64,000 bases of DNA from Modicisalibacter luteus DSM 23508 (GCF_000378505.1 NZ_KB899990.1:360332-424331); one strand, 5' to 3'; shown: positions 16,847 to 26,223, counted from the stretch's first letter. Notes: generated from the letters alone by a model not told the origin. Program-made: numbers and translations.

Positions 16847-18862
16847 TCACTCGTCGCTGATCACCCGGTTTCGGCCAGATCGCTTGGCGGCGTAGAGACC
16901 GCGGTCGGCACGATCGAGAAGCGTCTCGGCATCGTCGTCGGGGCGGCATTCGGCGACACCCAGGCTGGCAGTGATCACAGATTCACCCAAGCCGAAGTCG
17001 TGTGTCTCGATGCATTGACGTATCCGCTCTGCAAGCTGTTGTCCTTCACTGAGCTGCGTCAATGGCAACACAAGGGCGAACTCCTCGCCACCCAGGCGGG
17101 CGACAACGTCTTCCTGGCGCAACGTGTCCAGACACAGGCGGCCAATGGCCTGCAGTACCTGGTCTCCCGCCAAGTGGCCCCAAGTATCATTGATACGTTT
17201 GAAATGATCGATATCCAGCAGGATCAGTGTCAGGGGGTGGCGATGCCGCCGGGCCCGGGACATTTCTTCTTTCAACCGTTCGTTCAGCCGGCGTCGATTG
17301 GCTAACCCGGTCAGGTCGTCGGTGCCGGTCAGCTCCCGCAGGTGCGTTTCCTGGGCGATCTGGTCGTTGATGTCCAGCAAAATACCGTGCCAGTGCGTAG
17401 CGCCGGTGTGGTCATTCGGCTCGGGCTGGGCGCGTGCCGTTACCCAATGCAGTTCATTGTCGAGACCGCGCAGCCGAAACTGTATCGATAATGGCCCCCC
17501 GTAACGGGCCGAACGTTCGATTGCTGTCATGACTCCGGGCAGATCATCCCGACATACCTGCTCCAGGCCAAGGCGTGCGTCAGCGGCAAGCAGTCGCGGG
17601 TCGATCGTTTGCAGGTTACGGTCGTTACCGGCCAGGTAGGGAAAGCTGTAGCGGCCGTTGGCGTCGCGCCGGAATTGGAAAATGAGTCCCGGGATACGTT
17701 CGGTCATGATTTCCAGGCGAGCCAGCAGTTCGGCTTCGCGACTGACATCGAGGAGGGTTCCGACGAGCTCAGGCGTCGCCCCCTCGCGGATAGGCCGAGA
17801 GATCCGGGCTTCGTTTTGAACGGTCAGGTAATGTCCGCGACTGTGACGTAATCGATAACGCAGGGCGCGCCGCTCGCGGTGCTCCGTTGAGAACCCCTGC
17901 AGCCAGGCGTGCAGCCGCTCGACATCGTCGGGGTGAACTCGGTCGAGTAGGCCGATCCTGTCGGCATCGGTATCCAGGCCCAGCAGCCGCGACAGATTGC
18001 GGCTGATATGGTTGAGCTCCCAGGGCGGCTGGGAGTCGCAGGCGTACAGCACCGCTGGGCTGGTTTCCAGCAGGTGGCGCAGACGCCGGTGCGCATTGGC
18101 TGCACTGCGCCGGGCGGTGTCCAGTTCGTTATGGTCACGCGCTCGGCCGACCACGAACGGGGTGGCCGTATTGTCGCTCTCGAGTAGCGTCAGGATCAGA
18201 TGCCAATGATGCTCACGCTCGCCGTCATGCAGAACATCATCCAGTGTCTGTGCCTGACCCAGAGACTCGCATTCGGCCAGACGTCGTTGCAGGCGCTGAC
18301 CGTCAGCCGCGGTAAAGACGTTCTCCGGCAAACTCCCCTGCCAAGCGTTTGCCCCCCGGCGAAGCGCCTTGAGCAATGCGGGGTTAGCGTAGATGAAATG
18401 GAAGGCTTCACCCGGTGAGGCTCTTCGGGCCAGGAATACATAGTCCGGCAGGGGATCGAAGAGTTGGCGGACCATGCGGGCCAGTGCCGGTGGCAGCGCC
18501 AATGGGTTTTCCGTCGGTGCCAGACGATGGATCATGCCGTTCCAGGTATTCTCTTGGAAACGCACGCGTTCTTCCATCCAGCAGGTGGTATCTTCGTCGA
18601 TTCTCACTGCGTATCGACAGCGGGCTTCGCCATGCGCGCGCGCCTTTTGTAGCATTAGCCTACGCAGGCGCTGAGTGGGGCCGGCCTGGACGGGCCAGTC
18701 GTCGTCGAAAGCCAGGGTATCCAGCGCTTCGCTCGTCAAGCCCAGCAGATGGTTCGAGTCTCCGGCGATGAATGCCCGGTCGGCACCTGAGGTTGTTGCT
18801 GTCCAGATCAAGAAGCCCAGCCGGGAGGAGGCTTGGCTCAGCGCGATAGTGGGGTCAAGCAT
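16847..18862 (-). CDS. PAS-GGDEF diguanylate cyclase
   Basis: A soluble 671-residue protein with several PAS-like sensor domains (recognisable around residues 15-120, 140-245, 265-375 and 385-495) and a C-terminal GGDEF domain (about 505-671). The active-site loop is GGEEF, and a product-inhibition site RQED lies five residues before it, so it should synthesise c-di-GMP with feedback control. The ATG at 18860-18862 (MLDPTIALS) has GGGAG seven bases upstream; the frame extends to a weaker TTG at 18883. No membrane segment is seen, so the signal is probably cytoplasmic. Confidence 0.88.
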   Translation of the reverse strand: MLDPTIALSQASSRLGFLIWTATTSGADRAFIAGDSNHLLGLTSEALDTLAFDDDWPVQAGPTQRLRRLMLQKARAHGEARCRYAVRIDEDTTCWMEERVRFQENTWNGMIHRLAPTENPLALPPALARMVRQLFDPLPDYVFLARRASPGEAFHFIYANPALLKALRRGANAWQGSLPENVFTAADGQRLQRRLAECESLGQAQTLDDVLHDGEREHHWHLILTLLESDNTATPFVVGRARDHNELDTARRSAANAHRRLRHLLETSPAVLYACDSQPPWELNHISRNLSRLLGLDTDADRIGLLDRVHPDDVERLHAWLQGFSTEHRERRALRYRLRHSRGHYLTVQNEARISRPIREGATPELVGTLLDVSREAELLARLEIMTERIPGLIFQFRRDANGRYSFPYLAGNDRNLQTIDPRLLAADARLGLEQVCRDDLPGVMTAIERSARYGGPLSIQFRLRGLDNELHWVTARAQPEPNDHTGATHWHGILLDINDQIAQETHLRELTGTDDLTGLANRRRLNERLKEEMSRARRHRHPLTLILLDIDHFKRINDTWGHLAGDQVLQAIGRLCLDTLRQEDVVARLGGEEFALVLPLTQLSEGQQLAERIRQCIETHDFGLGESVITASLGVAECRPDDDAETLLDRADRGLYAAKRSGRNRVISDE

Positions 18863-19046
18863 CCGTGGACTCCCTGCAGTCAAGGACGCACGTCGAGTCG
18901 CCTTGCATACATGACGGAGACCGGCGGCTCATGGCAAGTCAGCCACTATACCGGGAGGGATGCCGGGTTGTTATCGGCCAGGAGTCGTAGGTGTTTTCGC
19001 CACTTCCAATGGTGAAAAAGGAGAGTAACGGCCAGGTACCGCTTGC

Positions 19047-20198
19047 TCAGCGAGGCGCGTCGTAGCGACCAGAACGCCCCTTGGAGTACACAACCTGCCA
19101 TAACTGGATATCACGCGCCCGGAAGGCACCTGCACATACGCTCAGATAATAGCGGAACATACGGCGGGTCCTTTCGTTGTAGTTGGCAGCGATTTCATGC
19201 CAGTGGGCATCGAAGTTTCCCAGCCACGCCATTAATGTGCGGTCGTAGTCGGCCCCGAAGTTCTGCCAGTCCTCCATCAGTAGGCGCCCCTCGCTGGCTT
19301 GGGCGATATGCTTGACCGATGGCAGGGTACCGTTGGGAAAAATGTACTTGTTGATCCAGGGGTCGGCACTGATCTCGGAACTGTTGGAACCAATGGTATG
19401 CAGCAGGAACAGTCCGTCCTCATCCAGCAGGCCCGCTGCCGTGTCGAAATAGGTTCGATAGTTGCGATGGCCCACATGCTCGAACATGCCGATCGACACG
19501 ATGCGGTCGAAACGCCCCTCCAGATCGCGATAGTCCGCGAGTTGGATGTCCACGGGTAAATTCTTGCAGCGCTCCCGGGCCAGGGCGGCCTGTTCCTTGG
19601 AAATGGTAATGCCGGTAACTTCGGCGCCATAATGACGAGCCGCATGTTCGGCGAAACTGCCCCATCCGCAGCCGATGTCCAGGATTTTCATGCCGGGTTC
19701 GATCTGCAGCTTACGGGCGGCGAGATCCAGTTTGGCAACCTGGGCCTCGTGCAGGTTGCTGGCCTCCTTCCAGTAGCCACAGGAGTAGCACATGGTCGGA
19801 TCGAGCATGCGCTCGAAAAGATCGTTGCCCAGGTCGTAATGCGCCTCGCCCACGATGTAGGCGCGGGTCTTGCTCTGCAGATTGAAGAAGCCAGCCTGGA
19901 GCCGATACATCAGGCGTTCGGATGGCGTATGGGCACGTTCACCCAACCCATGAAGCAGCAGCTTGTGGGCCAACTGGTCGATGCGTTCGCATTCCCACCA
20001 GCCGTCCATGTAGGCTTCGCCAAGCCCTAGTGTCCCTTGTTGCAGCACGCGGGGGAAAAAGTCAGGGTGGAGAACCTGAAGGTCCCAGGGTTGGCTACCG
20101 TTCAGGGTGACACCGGAGTCTTTGAGCAGGTCTTCAACGACCCGTCGGGCCCGGGTGTCGGGCAGGGCGAGGGGGGCAATACGCTGTTCACTTGTCAT
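19047..20198 (-). CDS. cfa: Cyclopropane-fatty-acyl-phospholipid synthase
   Basis: A 383-residue enzyme that transfers a methylene group from S-adenosylmethionine to unsaturated membrane lipids. The SAM motif LDIGCGWG is at 173-180, and the family markers YDLGNDLF (121-128), MCYSCGYW and GMFEHVGHRNY follow in the expected order. Length is normal for Cfa. The start ATG is followed by a typical N-terminal lipid-binding region. It stands alone between a diguanylate cyclase and a divergent small gene. The product hardens membranes against acid, salt and stationary-phase stress. Confidence 0.95.
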   Translation of the reverse strand: MTSEQRIAPLALPDTRARRVVEDLLKDSGVTLNGSQPWDLQVLHPDFFPRVLQQGTLGLGEAYMDGWWECERIDQLAHKLLLHGLGERAHTPSERLMYRLQAGFFNLQSKTRAYIVGEAHYDLGNDLFERMLDPTMCYSCGYWKEASNLHEAQVAKLDLAARKLQIEPGMKILDIGCGWGSFAEHAARHYGAEVTGITISKEQAALARERCKNLPVDIQLADYRDLEGRFDRIVSIGMFEHVGHRNYRTYFDTAAGLLDEDGLFLLHTIGSNSSEISADPWINKYIFPNGTLPSVKHIAQASEGRLLMEDWQNFGADYDRTLMAWLGNFDAHWHEIAANYNERTRRMFRYYLSVCAGAFRARDIQLWQVVYSKGRSGRYDAPR

Positions 20199-20397
20199 GC
20201 CGAACTCCGGTATCTATCTGCGTCTGGGTGCGATACGGGTCTCGTGCGGATTCCTTGCCATCATTACGTGGTAATGAGAATGCTGTTATTTATGAATCAA
20301 GCTCAACAGTTTTAATCTATGTGTGTCTGATAGCCTAGACTAGATCATGAATTCATGCTTCGGAGACAGTCAACGCAGGCTGTCAGGAGAGGACTCG

Positions 20398-20700
20398 ATG
20401 CACGTCATTGCTGACCTTAACGTGATTCCCTTGGGTGTGGGCGTCTCAGTATCTTCCTACGTGGCCGCTTGTGAGCGGGTAATCCGAGAGGCAGGGCTGG
20501 AGCACCAGTTGCATGCCTATGGCACCAACATCGAAGGCGAGTGGGATGCTGTTACGGCCGTGGTCAAACGCTGCCATGAGGTGCTGCACGAGATGGGGGC
20601 GCCACGAGTCAACACCTCGCTGAAACTGGGTACCCGCACTGACCGCGAACAGACAATGGCCGATCGAATAAGCAAGGTCGAAGGCCTACTGAGGGAATAG
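20398..20700 (+). CDS. Thiamine-binding-like MTH1187/YkoF family protein
   Basis: A 100-residue protein of the UPF0045/MTH1187 family. It begins MHVIADLNVIPLGVGVSVSS and contains the conserved YGTNIEGEWDAVTAVVKRCHE segment. Relatives form tetramers and bind thiamine or a related ligand; some are linked to thiamine supply. The frame opens at 20347, but the ATG at 20398 has AGGAGAGG directly upstream and matches the family N-terminus. It is convergent with the small lipoprotein gene. Confidence 0.82.
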   Translation: MHVIADLNVIPLGVGVSVSSYVAACERVIREAGLEHQLHAYGTNIEGEWDAVTAVVKRCHEVLHEMGAPRVNTSLKLGTRTDREQTMADRISKVEGLLRE

Positions 20701-20704
20701 CGGT

Positions 20705-21046
20705 TCACGGTTCGGGAAAACATTGGAAGCCCAGCCGTACGGCTGGGCTTTCGCCTTCATGCGTAGTGGCAGCCAGGTCGGTTACCTCATCCGCGGGAGG
20801 GATATCCGGTGCAGGCTGACTGGCGAAGGTGGGCTCCTTTGCATGATCCATTCGCTCGATCACACGCGGTAGGGCCTCGTCACAATGGGCCTGCGCCTTG
20901 CGAACGGCATGATGATGCGCCTCTTGCATCGTTTCACCATGGCCAGCGACGACATGGGTCGTCGGTATCGGTGGCGTCTGGCCGTTACTGCAACTGCTCA
21001 GGAACGCCAATAAAACCATGATGAGAGTGGCTCTGATTCCTTTCAT
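20705..21046 (-). CDS. Small lipoprotein of unknown function
   Basis: A 113-residue protein with a lipoprotein signal: a short charged N-terminus, a hydrophobic core (LIMVLLAFL) and a lipobox ending SSC at residue 19. The mature part is hydrophilic with a histidine-rich stretch (ETMQEAHHHAVRKAQAHC) and three cysteines. No family is recognised. Its 3' coding end contains the terminator hairpin at 20727-20750, so the last codons are shaped by an RNA structure. Confidence 0.65.
   Translation of the reverse strand: MKGIRATLIMVLLAFLSSCSNGQTPPIPTTHVVAGHGETMQEAHHHAVRKAQAHCDEALPRVIERMDHAKEPTFASQPAPDIPPADEVTDLAATTHEGESPAVRLGFQCFPEP
20727..20750. terminator. Bidirectional terminator inside the lipoprotein 3' end
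   Basis: A perfect 10-bp stem (AAGCCCAGCC / GGCTGGGCTT) with a GTAC loop, followed by TTCG on the plus strand and preceded by AA on the other side. It lies between the two convergent stops and within the coding end of the lipoprotein gene. Confidence 0.7.
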
Positions 21047-21154
21047 GGGACACCGTCATTTCTCTTCCTCATCTCAGCGTTGCCCGTTGATACGCGATTG
21101 TCGAGTGACGATTCGACTATGCGTAGTCGCACCATATCGTGTCGGCTGGCGCGG

Positions 21155-22087
21155 CTACTCAGAGGGGGGCGCCGTCCCGCCGACGGCGTTCAGTAACGAT
21201 ACATCCAGTGGTGCCAGCCATTCATGGCAGGTTGACAGCAGATGGCCGGTAAGAGCTTCCAGCGTGCTGCCGCCGTGGCGCCAAAAATGCCAGTACAACG
21301 GCACGTCGATGTAGCTGGAGGCATCAAGATCCACCAATGCCCCTTCCTCCAGTTCACGCTTGACCTGGCCTTCAGGGATCAGGCCATACCCCATGCCGGC
21401 CTGGGCCAGGTGGATGAAGCCCTCCGAAGACGGACACAGATGATGCGGAAAGGGCTCAAGATAGCCGCGCATCTCCAGGTATCGATGCTGAAGCCGGTCG
21501 TCGGGCCCGAAAACGATGGCAGGGGCGCGACGTAGCGCATCGTGAGTCAAGCCCTGGGGAAAATATCGTTCGACGTAGCCCGGGCTAGCCAATGCCCGAT
21601 AACGCATGCTCCCTAGGGGATGCGAGCGGGCGCCCTGAACTGGCCGCGGTGTGGCACAGATGCAACCGGCCACTTCACCGTCACGCATACGCTTGAGCGC
21701 AACATCCTGGTCTTCTACCACCAGATCTAGCAACAGGCCCTGCTGGCGACAGAACTCGCCGGTAGCCGGCGACCACCAGGTCGCCAGGCTGTCCGCATTG
21801 ATGGCCAGGCGCAAGCGCTGCTCGCGTTCACCGAGTGCAGGTATCTGGTCGAGCAAATCGTGTTCGAGCAATCGGACCTGTTGGACATGGTTGAGTAGAC
21901 GTCTCCCGAGCGGCGTCGGGGCGAGTTTCGGGGCGCGTACCAGCACTGGCTGGCCCAGGCGGGCTTCGAGTAACTTGATGCGCTGAGAGACGGCCGACTG
22001 TGTCAGCCCCAGATGCTTGGCGCCGCGTTCGAATCCCGATTGGTCGACTACTGCCGACAAGGCCTGAAGAAGTTTGTAATCGAGCAT
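21155..22087 (-). CDS. argP: LysR-family regulator ArgP
   Basis: A 310-residue LysR regulator of the ArgP/IciA subgroup, which activates the arginine/lysine exporter gene according to lysine and arginine levels. The N-terminus MLDYKLLQALSAVVDQSGFE is typical of ArgP, with a helix-turn-helix (GLTQSAVSQRIKLLEARLGQ) at 27-46 and a periplasmic-binding-protein-like effector domain from about 90. It is divergent from a LysE/ArgO transporter gene, the standard arrangement, which strongly supports the assignment. Confidence 0.9.
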   Translation of the reverse strand: MLDYKLLQALSAVVDQSGFERGAKHLGLTQSAVSQRIKLLEARLGQPVLVRAPKLAPTPLGRRLLNHVQQVRLLEHDLLDQIPALGEREQRLRLAINADSLATWWSPATGEFCRQQGLLLDLVVEDQDVALKRMRDGEVAGCICATPRPVQGARSHPLGSMRYRALASPGYVERYFPQGLTHDALRRAPAIVFGPDDRLQHRYLEMRGYLEPFPHHLCPSSEGFIHLAQAGMGYGLIPEGQVKRELEEGALVDLDASSYIDVPLYWHFWRHGGSTLEALTGHLLSTCHEWLAPLDVSLLNAVGGTAPPSE

Positions 22088-22120
22088 CAGCTTATGTAAT
22101 CACGTATTTTCTTAATTAAT

Positions 22121-22149
22121 TTAACTTATCTTACAGTCAATCCTATTCT
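22121..22149 (+). promoter_or_regulatory. Candidate argO promoter in AT-rich argP-argO spacer
   Basis: TTAACT and TATTCT are spaced by 17 bases in a very AT-rich 105-bp intergenic region. An AT-rich stretch with TTAATTAA just upstream would suit ArgP binding. Consensus-based inference only. Confidence 0.35.
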
Positions 22150-22192
22150 GCCTGCGGTTTGCAACCTATCCGATGTTTAAGGGAGTACGCGG

Positions 22193-22801
22193 GTGTTCGT
22201 TTCCTTGATTCAAGGCCTGGGGACCGGAGCCGGACTGATCGTGGCAATCGGGGCGCAAAATGCGTTCGTGCTTGGCAAGGGGTTGCGTGGGGAGTTTCCC
22301 TGGTTGGTGGCAGCGCTGTGTGCCTTTTGCGACTGGTTACTGATCGGCTTGGGGGTGATGGGACTGGGGCAACTGATTGCCAGCCAGAATTCACTCATGC
22401 TGTTGGCCCGCGTAGGCGGGGCCGCCTTCTTGCTCTGGCAGGCCTGGCTGGCTATGAGGCGGGTCATGACCTCAGAGGGGCTGAAGGCTGACACGGCTGC
22501 CTCGGGGTCACGGCGAAGCGTGATCCTTGCGACCCTCGCCGTGACGCTGCTCAACCCACAGGTCTATCTCGACACGGTGATCATGCTCGGGGCGATCGGT
22601 GCCTCACAAGCCAGCCCGCTGGGGTTCTTTCTGGGCGCGTCAATTGCCTCCTTTGCCTGGTTCTTCGGATTGGTAACTGCCGCCGGTTGGTTGGCCCCTC
22701 GCCTGGCTAGCCCCTGGATATGGCGGCTCATCGATGCGGTCATTGCGGTGGTACTGCTTGCTGTTGCCTGGGGCTTGTTGGCTGGCATGGCGCAGCTGTA
22801 A
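22193..22801 (+). CDS. argO: LysE/ArgO-family amino acid exporter
   Basis: A 202-residue membrane protein with six predicted helices and the LysE family N-terminus GTGAGLIVAIGAQNAFVLGKG. It exports arginine, and possibly lysine or canavanine, from the cytoplasm. The conserved LNPQVYLDTVIMLG segment lies around 119-132. Translation probably begins at the GTG at 22193, which has GGGAG seven bases upstream. It is divergent from argP, its expected activator. Confidence 0.9.
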   Translation: MFVSLIQGLGTGAGLIVAIGAQNAFVLGKGLRGEFPWLVAALCAFCDWLLIGLGVMGLGQLIASQNSLMLLARVGGAAFLLWQAWLAMRRVMTSEGLKADTAASGSRRSVILATLAVTLLNPQVYLDTVIMLGAIGASQASPLGFFLGASIASFAWFFGLVTAAGWLAPRLASPWIWRLIDAVIAVVLLAVAWGLLAGMAQL

Positions 22802-22868
22802 AGAAAACGTGCCGGGGTGTCAGGCTTTTGAACCGGACTGGCTCAGTCGACATCAGGCCATTCTTCCC

Positions 22869-22886
22869 TGTCACGCTGGCTTTACG
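22869..22886. promoter_or_regulatory. Candidate PhhR/TyrR box upstream of hppD
   Basis: TGTCAC-GCTGGC-TTTACG matches eight of ten positions of TGTAA-N8-TTACA. It lies 138 bases before the hppD start, suggesting control by the phhR product. Confidence 0.35.
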
Positions 22887-22977
22887 CCTGGTGCATCAAA
22901 CGAGTCAACAAGCAGGTGGTGGCGGGCCTTTGGGGCGTTTCCGCCGAGGCAAGAGCACCCTAGGCTGAAGGCATTCT

Positions 22978-22991
22978 TCGCCAACTGGCGA
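22978..22991. promoter_or_regulatory. Palindrome upstream of hppD
   Basis: TCGCCA-AC-TGGCGA is a perfect 14-bp dyad, 33 bases before the hppD ATG. It could be a repressor operator or a small 5' leader hairpin. Confidence 0.3.
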
Positions 22992-23024
22992 GGTCTACTA
23001 ACAATGATCTCCAGGAGACACGCC

Positions 23025-24119
23025 ATGAACGCTCCCGCGACCTCTGCACCGTCCATCTCACAACAGAATCCCATCGGGACCAACGGTTTTGAGTTCGTCG
23101 AGTTCACCGCACCTACACCCGAGGGCCTCGAAGCACTGCGCCGACTCTTCCTGCAGATGGGTTTCACCGAAACCCGCCGGCATCGTTCCAAGAACGTCAC
23201 CTTGTTCCAGCAGGAAGGCGTCAACTTCGTGCTCAACGGCGAGACTGGTAGCCATGCCGAGAGGTTTGCCAAGGAACATGGCCCCAGTGCTTGTGCCATG
23301 GCCTGGAAAGTTGCCGATGCCCAGCAGGCGTTTGAGCACGCGGTGGCCAATGGCGCTGAACCTGCCGAGAATCCGGTCGGTCCAGGCGAAGTCGGTATTC
23401 CCGCAGTCAAGGGGATTGGTGGATCGTTGCTGTATTTCGTTGACCAGCGCGTCGATGAACAGGGGCGCACCATCTATGACATCGACTTCGAGCCGATTCA
23501 AGGTGTTGAGAAGAACGACCGCAGCGTCGGCCTCAAGGTTCTCGACCATCTGACTCATAACGTCGATCGCGGCCAGATGGATAAGTGGGCCAACTTTTAT
23601 ACCAATATTGCCAACTTTCGCGAGATTCGCTATTTCGATATCGCCGGCAAGAAAACCGGGCTGCACTCGCGGGCGATGACCGCACCCTGTGGCAAGATGC
23701 ACATACCCATCAACGAATCCGCCGATGACAACTCACAGATCGCCGAATTCCTGCGTGAGTACAACGGCGAGGGCATTCAGCACCTGGCCATGGCGACGGA
23801 TGATATCTATGCCACCGTGCGCGCCCTGAAGGACAATGGCGTCAAGTTCATGTCGACCCCGGATACTTATTACGAGAAGGTCGACGCACGTGTGCCCAAC
23901 CATGAGGAGAATCTTGAGGATCTGCGCAAGCTGAGCCTGCTCGTTGATGGAGCGCCGGATCAAGGCGTGCTGCTACAGATTTTTACCGAAACGGTGATCG
24001 GGCCGATCTTCTTCGAGATCATCCAGCGCAAGGGTAACGACGGATTCGGCGAAGGCAACTTCAAGGCCTTGTTCGAGTCCATCGAGGAGGATCAGATCCG
24101 CCGTGGCGTGCTCAAGTAA
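23025..24119 (+). CDS. hppD: 4-hydroxyphenylpyruvate dioxygenase
   Basis: A 364-residue iron(II) dioxygenase that converts 4-hydroxyphenylpyruvate to homogentisate, the step after PhhC in tyrosine breakdown. The iron ligands are visible as H175 in LDHLTHNV, H253 in GIQHLA and E331 in FFEII, with the C-terminal signature QRKGNDGFGEGNFKALFESIE. The frame is open back to 22734, but the ATG at 23025 has AGGAGA upstream and fits the family start. No homogentisate dioxygenase gene adjoins it, so the rest of the pathway lies elsewhere. Confidence 0.96.
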   Translation: MNAPATSAPSISQQNPIGTNGFEFVEFTAPTPEGLEALRRLFLQMGFTETRRHRSKNVTLFQQEGVNFVLNGETGSHAERFAKEHGPSACAMAWKVADAQQAFEHAVANGAEPAENPVGPGEVGIPAVKGIGGSLLYFVDQRVDEQGRTIYDIDFEPIQGVEKNDRSVGLKVLDHLTHNVDRGQMDKWANFYTNIANFREIRYFDIAGKKTGLHSRAMTAPCGKMHIPINESADDNSQIAEFLREYNGEGIQHLAMATDDIYATVRALKDNGVKFMSTPDTYYEKVDARVPNHEENLEDLRKLSLLVDGAPDQGVLLQIFTETVIGPIFFEIIQRKGNDGFGEGNFKALFESIEEDQIRRGVLK

Positions 24120-24140
24120 GCCGTAGCGTGGCGAGCAGTC

Positions 24141-24170
24141 AAAGCCCCATGACAAAGGTCATGGGGCTTT
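24141..24170. terminator. Bidirectional terminator between hppD and ktrB
   Basis: A perfect 13-bp stem (AAAGCCCCATGAC / GTCATGGGGCTTT) with an AAAG loop and T-rich flank CTTGTTGTT. It sits between two convergent genes. Confidence 0.85.
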
Positions 24171-24194
24171 CTTGTTGTTGGGTGGCCTTATTCT

Positions 24195-25559
24195 TTAGCC
24201 GATATGCACGTGGCCACGGGCATACTTAAGACCGGGCGTCTGACGGGTGGTTATGAAGTAGCCCAGGGAAATGGGACCTACCCGGCCCAACAGCATGGTC
24301 ACACAGAGTATCAGTTGCCCCGGCACGCTCAATTCTTCGGTTATGCCGCGCGATAGGCCGACCGTACCGAAGGCGGAAACGGACTCGAAGGCCAGATCGA
24401 TGAAGGTCTTTCCGGTTTCGGTCAGGGTCAGAGCGAACAGGGATATGAACACCAGCAGCATACCGGCTAAGGCGACAGCGATGGCCTTGAATATTGTCTC
24501 TTCGGGGATCGAGTGGCGAAAAATGGCGGGTTGGGTGCTGCCGCGTAGAAATGAGCGAGCGATGAGCAGCACGACGACGAAAGTGCTGACCTTGATACCG
24601 CTGGCCGTCGAGCCGGAACCGGCACCAATGAACATCAATAACATGATCAATAGTGTGGCTGGGGCAGTCATCAGATCCATGCTCAAGGTACTGAAGCCCG
24701 CCGAGCGCGGCGTGACGGCCTGAAACCAGGCCGCCTGCACACGCACCCAGACACTCTCCAAGCCCCCCAGAGTCGAAGGGTTGCCCCACTCGAGCAACAA
24801 CAGGGCGATCATGGCCCCCAGCGATAGCCACAACGTGGCATGCAGGACGATGCGCGCATGCAAGGACAGTTTGCGGTGGCGGCGCCATTCGACGAGTTCG
24901 GCGAGTACGATGAAGCCGAGACCACCGATGATGAAAAGCAGGCTCATCACGACGTTGACCACCGGATCGGCAACCCAGGGCGAAAGCCCTTGGGGCAAAA
25001 TGGAAAACCCCGCATTATTGAAGGCGGAAATGGCATGAAAGGCGCTAACCCACAGCCCCTGTTGCCAGCCGAATTCCGGAACCCAGGCCAAGGCCAGCAG
25101 AAGCGTACCCAGCCCCTCGGCGACGAGGGTGAAGACGATGACCAGCCGCACCAGACGCATCAATCCGCTGAACGACGTGTTGTGCAGGGTCTCGCGTACC
25201 ATGTTCTGTTGCTGAAGCGGCATGCGCATGCCCAGCAGGGCCATCATCAGGGCGGCAAAAGTCATGAAGCCGAGCCCGCCTAGTTGGATCAATCCCAGTA
25301 CGATGACTTGGCCCACAATATTCATTTGGGCGGTATCGACGACCGTCAATCCTGTCACTGTCACGGCCGACGTGGCAGTAAACAGTGCTTCGTGCCAGGA
25401 CAGAGACATGCCTGACAAGCTGTTCGAGGAGAGCAGCAGTGTGCCGATGGCGATCAGGATGGCAAAACCCAGCAGGATGACCTGAGGGGGAGAGAGGGGA
25501 ATGACGTGCCCATGAGGCAGGTGTTTCACTGGCTGGGCAAGGCGCTGGCGAAATCGCAT
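24195..25559 (-). CDS. ktrB: Ktr/Trk-type potassium uptake channel subunit
   Basis: A 454-residue TrkH/KtrB-family membrane protein with repeated membrane-pore-membrane units. Selectivity-filter-like segments include ATSAVTVTGLTVVDT, AISAFNNAGFSIL, TPRSAGFSTLSMD and SAFGTVGLSRG. The sodium- or proton-linked pore works with the cytoplasmic KtrA ring. Length fits KtrB better than TrkH (about 483). It starts 7 bases after the ktrA stop, so the two are co-transcribed. Potassium uptake is a first response to osmotic stress. Confidence 0.9.
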   Translation of the reverse strand: MRFRQRLAQPVKHLPHGHVIPLSPPQVILLGFAILIAIGTLLLSSNSLSGMSLSWHEALFTATSAVTVTGLTVVDTAQMNIVGQVIVLGLIQLGGLGFMTFAALMMALLGMRMPLQQQNMVRETLHNTSFSGLMRLVRLVIVFTLVAEGLGTLLLALAWVPEFGWQQGLWVSAFHAISAFNNAGFSILPQGLSPWVADPVVNVVMSLLFIIGGLGFIVLAELVEWRRHRKLSLHARIVLHATLWLSLGAMIALLLLEWGNPSTLGGLESVWVRVQAAWFQAVTPRSAGFSTLSMDLMTAPATLLIMLLMFIGAGSGSTASGIKVSTFVVVLLIARSFLRGSTQPAIFRHSIPEETIFKAIAVALAGMLLVFISLFALTLTETGKTFIDLAFESVSAFGTVGLSRGITEELSVPGQLILCVTMLLGRVGPISLGYFITTRQTPGLKYARGHVHIG

Positions 25560-25566
25560 CGTTGGC

Positions 25567-26223
25567 TCAGAGTTTCTTGCCGAGATTGCGCAAGTCTTCG
25601 AGATCGCCCATCAGCACCAAGTGATCGTGCGGCTTCAATGGTGCGTCATTATCAGGCGCTTTCTCGAGGCCGTCGCCACGCCTGATGGCAATCAAGGCGA
25701 GGTTAGCGTCGTCGAGACCCAGATCGCCGATCGTATGGCATCGCTCGGTCAGGCGCTCGGTTGTCTGGAATTCAACAATGAACTGGCGTTCGCCGAGCCG
25801 AATGAAGTCGACCAGAGCATGATAGTGCAGGCTCTCCGCGACTCGCATTCCTATGTCGCGCTCCGGATAAACGACGTGGTCGGCACCGAGCTGTTTGAGA
25901 AGCCGATAATGCGTATCCGAGTGTGCCTTGGCCCAGACCTCCTGTGCGCCTTGTTCCTTCGCAAGCATCGTGCAGACCATGCTGGCCTCGATGTTATCGT
26001 CGACGTCGATGATCACGGCATCGTAGTCGCCCAGGGAGAGCTCGGCGAGTGCCTTTTCATCGGTGATATCGGCAGCCACGGTGTGACTAAACAGATCGGC
26101 AAACTCGTTGACGCGGGTTTCGCTGCGATCGACACCCAGAACCTGATTGTGCTTGCGCACCAGTTCTTCCGCCAAGGTAATGCCGAAGTAACCAAGCCCT
26201 AGAATCGCGAACTGTCGAGACAT
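25567..26223 (-). CDS. ktrA: Ktr/TrkA-type potassium channel regulatory subunit
   Basis: A 218-residue protein with an N-terminal RCK Rossmann domain (ILGLGYFGITLAEEL, GxGxxG at 8-13) and a C-terminal RCK_C/TrkA_C domain (about 140-215). It forms an octameric ring that gates the KtrB pore in response to nucleotides. Single-RCK length matches KtrA rather than the duplicated TrkA. It lies between the marR gene (15-base gap) and ktrB (7-base gap), all on the minus strand. Confidence 0.92.
   Translation of the reverse strand: MSRQFAILGLGYFGITLAEELVRKHNQVLGVDRSETRVNEFADLFSHTVAADITDEKALAELSLGDYDAVIIDVDDNIEASMVCTMLAKEQGAQEVWAKAHSDTHYRLLKQLGADHVVYPERDIGMRVAESLHYHALVDFIRLGERQFIVEFQTTERLTERCHTIGDLGLDDANLALIAIRRGDGLEKAPDNDAPLKPHDHLVLMGDLEDLRNLGKKL

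Noticed and set aside
20346..20357. CATGAATTCATG palindrome before the thiamine-binding-like gene
   Set aside because: Short, no known operator resemblance and no second site; likely chance in an AT-rich spacer.
22734..23024. N-terminal extension of the hppD frame
   Set aside because: The extra 97 codons have no HPPD similarity and lack a good ribosome-binding site, while ATG 23025 has AGGAGA.
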